Shown here piece by piece: positions 63,437 through 64,000 of a stretch of 64,000 nucleotides of DNA; within the stretch, counting starts at the first letter, position 1, and every line of letters begins with the position of its first letter. Source of the stretch: Lewinellaceae bacterium (GTDB taxonomy: Bacteria; Bacteroidota; Bacteroidia; Chitinophagales; Saprospiraceae); the NCBI GenBank assembly GCA_016713985.1, contig JADJOD010000027.1, positions 1 through 64,000 of the forward strand, read 5' to 3'. The translations under genes were made by a program, and so were the position numbers. Under the pieces are notes generated by a model. That model was given only the letters and a program-made list of their open reading frames with translations. It had not been told where the DNA came from and searched no databases.

Positions 63437-64000
63437 TTATTTTTCCTGTTGCAACGCTTCGATCGTGCTTTCCGGCAACTGCGCGATGTCGAGGATCATC
63501 AAACCGTCGAGGCAATCGGCAAAATGGGGGTCCACGTTGAAGGCGATGAAGCGCGCGTTTTGCCGCAGGTACTGCCGGAACAAAACCGGCACTTTAAAAT
63601 GGGCCGGCTCGATGGTTTCCACCAAATTTTCAAGGGCGTCGAATTCGCCGCGCAGCAGTTCTGCCAGCAGGCCGGTATCCACGGATTTGATCTTTGCCCG
63701 AAACGGTTTGCGCGGCTCCACGAATTCGGCCAGCGCCGCATCGAAGAAAAAGCGGCGTACAAACTCTACAATGATGGCTTTGGACGCATCCGAATAATCC
63801 TTGCTGATGCTCACCGGGCCGTACAGGTAGCGGTAGCGCGGGTGGGCGAGCAGGAAGTGCAGGATGCCTTTCCAAAGCAGGAACAGCGGCAGGCGGTGTT
63901 TCTGGTATTCGGGGGTGATGTAAGAGCGCCCCAGTTCAACAGCCTCCTCCAGGATGGGAAAAAACCCCGGCTTCATTTTGAATAAACTGCTGGTATAGAA
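63437..64000 (-). CDS. Acyltransferase with OlsB/GNAT-like domain, C-terminal part (truncated)
   Basis: The frame is open to the window end, so the N-terminal part lies outside. The visible 187 residues begin FYTSSLFKMKPGFFPILEEA and include VELGRSYITPEYQKHRLPLF, LLWKGILHFLLAHPRYRYLY and GPVSISKDYSDASKAI, the conserved core of hemolysin/OlsB-like acyltransferases. In Bacteroidota this domain often forms the second half of lysophospholipid acyltransferase fusions. The Met at 63976 is internal. It converges on the T9SS gene. Confidence 0.75.
   Translation of the reverse strand, partial: FYTSSLFKMKPGFFPILEEAVELGRSYITPEYQKHRLPLFLLWKGILHFLLAHPRYRYLYGPVSISKDYSDASKAIIVEFVRRFFFDAALAEFVEPRKPFRAKIKSVDTGLLAELLRGEFDALENLVETIEPAHFKVPVLFRQYLRQNARFIAFNVDPHFADCLDGLMILDIAQLPESTIEALQQEK

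Overview
The window looks like chromosomal DNA from a member of the Bacteroidota, most likely the Saprospiria/Saprospiraceae. The evidence is seven secreted proteins with a type IX secretion (T9SS) C-terminal sorting domain, several TAnnTTTG promoter -7 boxes typical of the phylum, an S46 dipeptidyl-peptidase, two FDPNDK-type surface proteins, and housekeeping proteins (PriA, IF-3, L35, L20, PurK/E/L, PrmC) of ordinary bacterial type. I see no rRNA, tRNA, phage or insertion sequence. The placement below phylum is inference.

Layout. 1-2436: 3' end of a paaZ-like gene and a convergent gene of unknown function, separated by a 31-bp hairpin array. 2.6-8.3 kb: two adjacent large T9SS surface proteins. 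8.5-10.3 kb: a TIR-membrane-coiled coil-LRR protein. 10.5-11.2 kb: a PIN toxin/antitoxin pair. 11.3-15.4 kb: priA, divergent from infC-rpmI-rplT, which has a probable attenuator in its leader. 15.6-23.9 kb: T9SS proteins, a TonB-dependent receptor paired with a secreted alpha/beta-hydrolase-like protein, and an OmpR-type regulator. 24-29.2 kb: adenylate cyclase, FemAB-like transferase, inorganic pyrophosphatase, and an arsenosugar pair (AhpD-like protein and ArsS). 29.3-36.3 kb: a PLP enzyme, a DPP11-type peptidase, a TlpA-like lipoprotein and purL. 36.6-44.9 kb: methyltransferase and AraC regulator, rsmB, a GH36-like enzyme, an EAD-like protein, and an M50-like/histidine kinase/prmC operon. 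45.3-47.6 kb: purK-purE and a beta-barrel protein. 48-49.7 kb: a protease-TIR operon joined by shared EAD11-like adaptor domains. 49.8-60.2 kb: a giant T9SS protein, an iron-sulfur oxidoreductase pair, a PyrR-like phosphoribosyltransferase, CBS and VWA proteins. 60.5-64 kb: a small HTH protein beside a tandem operator-like repeat, a beta-barrel protein, a T9SS protein and a truncated acyltransferase.

The most notable system is the EAD set: a trypsin-like protease and a TIR protein in one operon (47971-49721), each with an N-terminal adaptor-like domain, and a third protein (41798-42397) with a similar domain and an unrecognised C-terminus. This matches the logic of predicted effector-associated-domain conflict systems. 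A separate TIR-LRR protein and a PIN toxin pair add to the conflict gene content.

The second theme is an unusual density of intergenic inverted repeats. Many are built from 7-8 bp or 31/46 bp tandem units, and several supply the stop codon of a flanking gene. Third, seven genes are broken at short homopolymers (ten sites). One of them is purL, so assembly error is more likely than gene decay, and these genes are annotated here as full-length.
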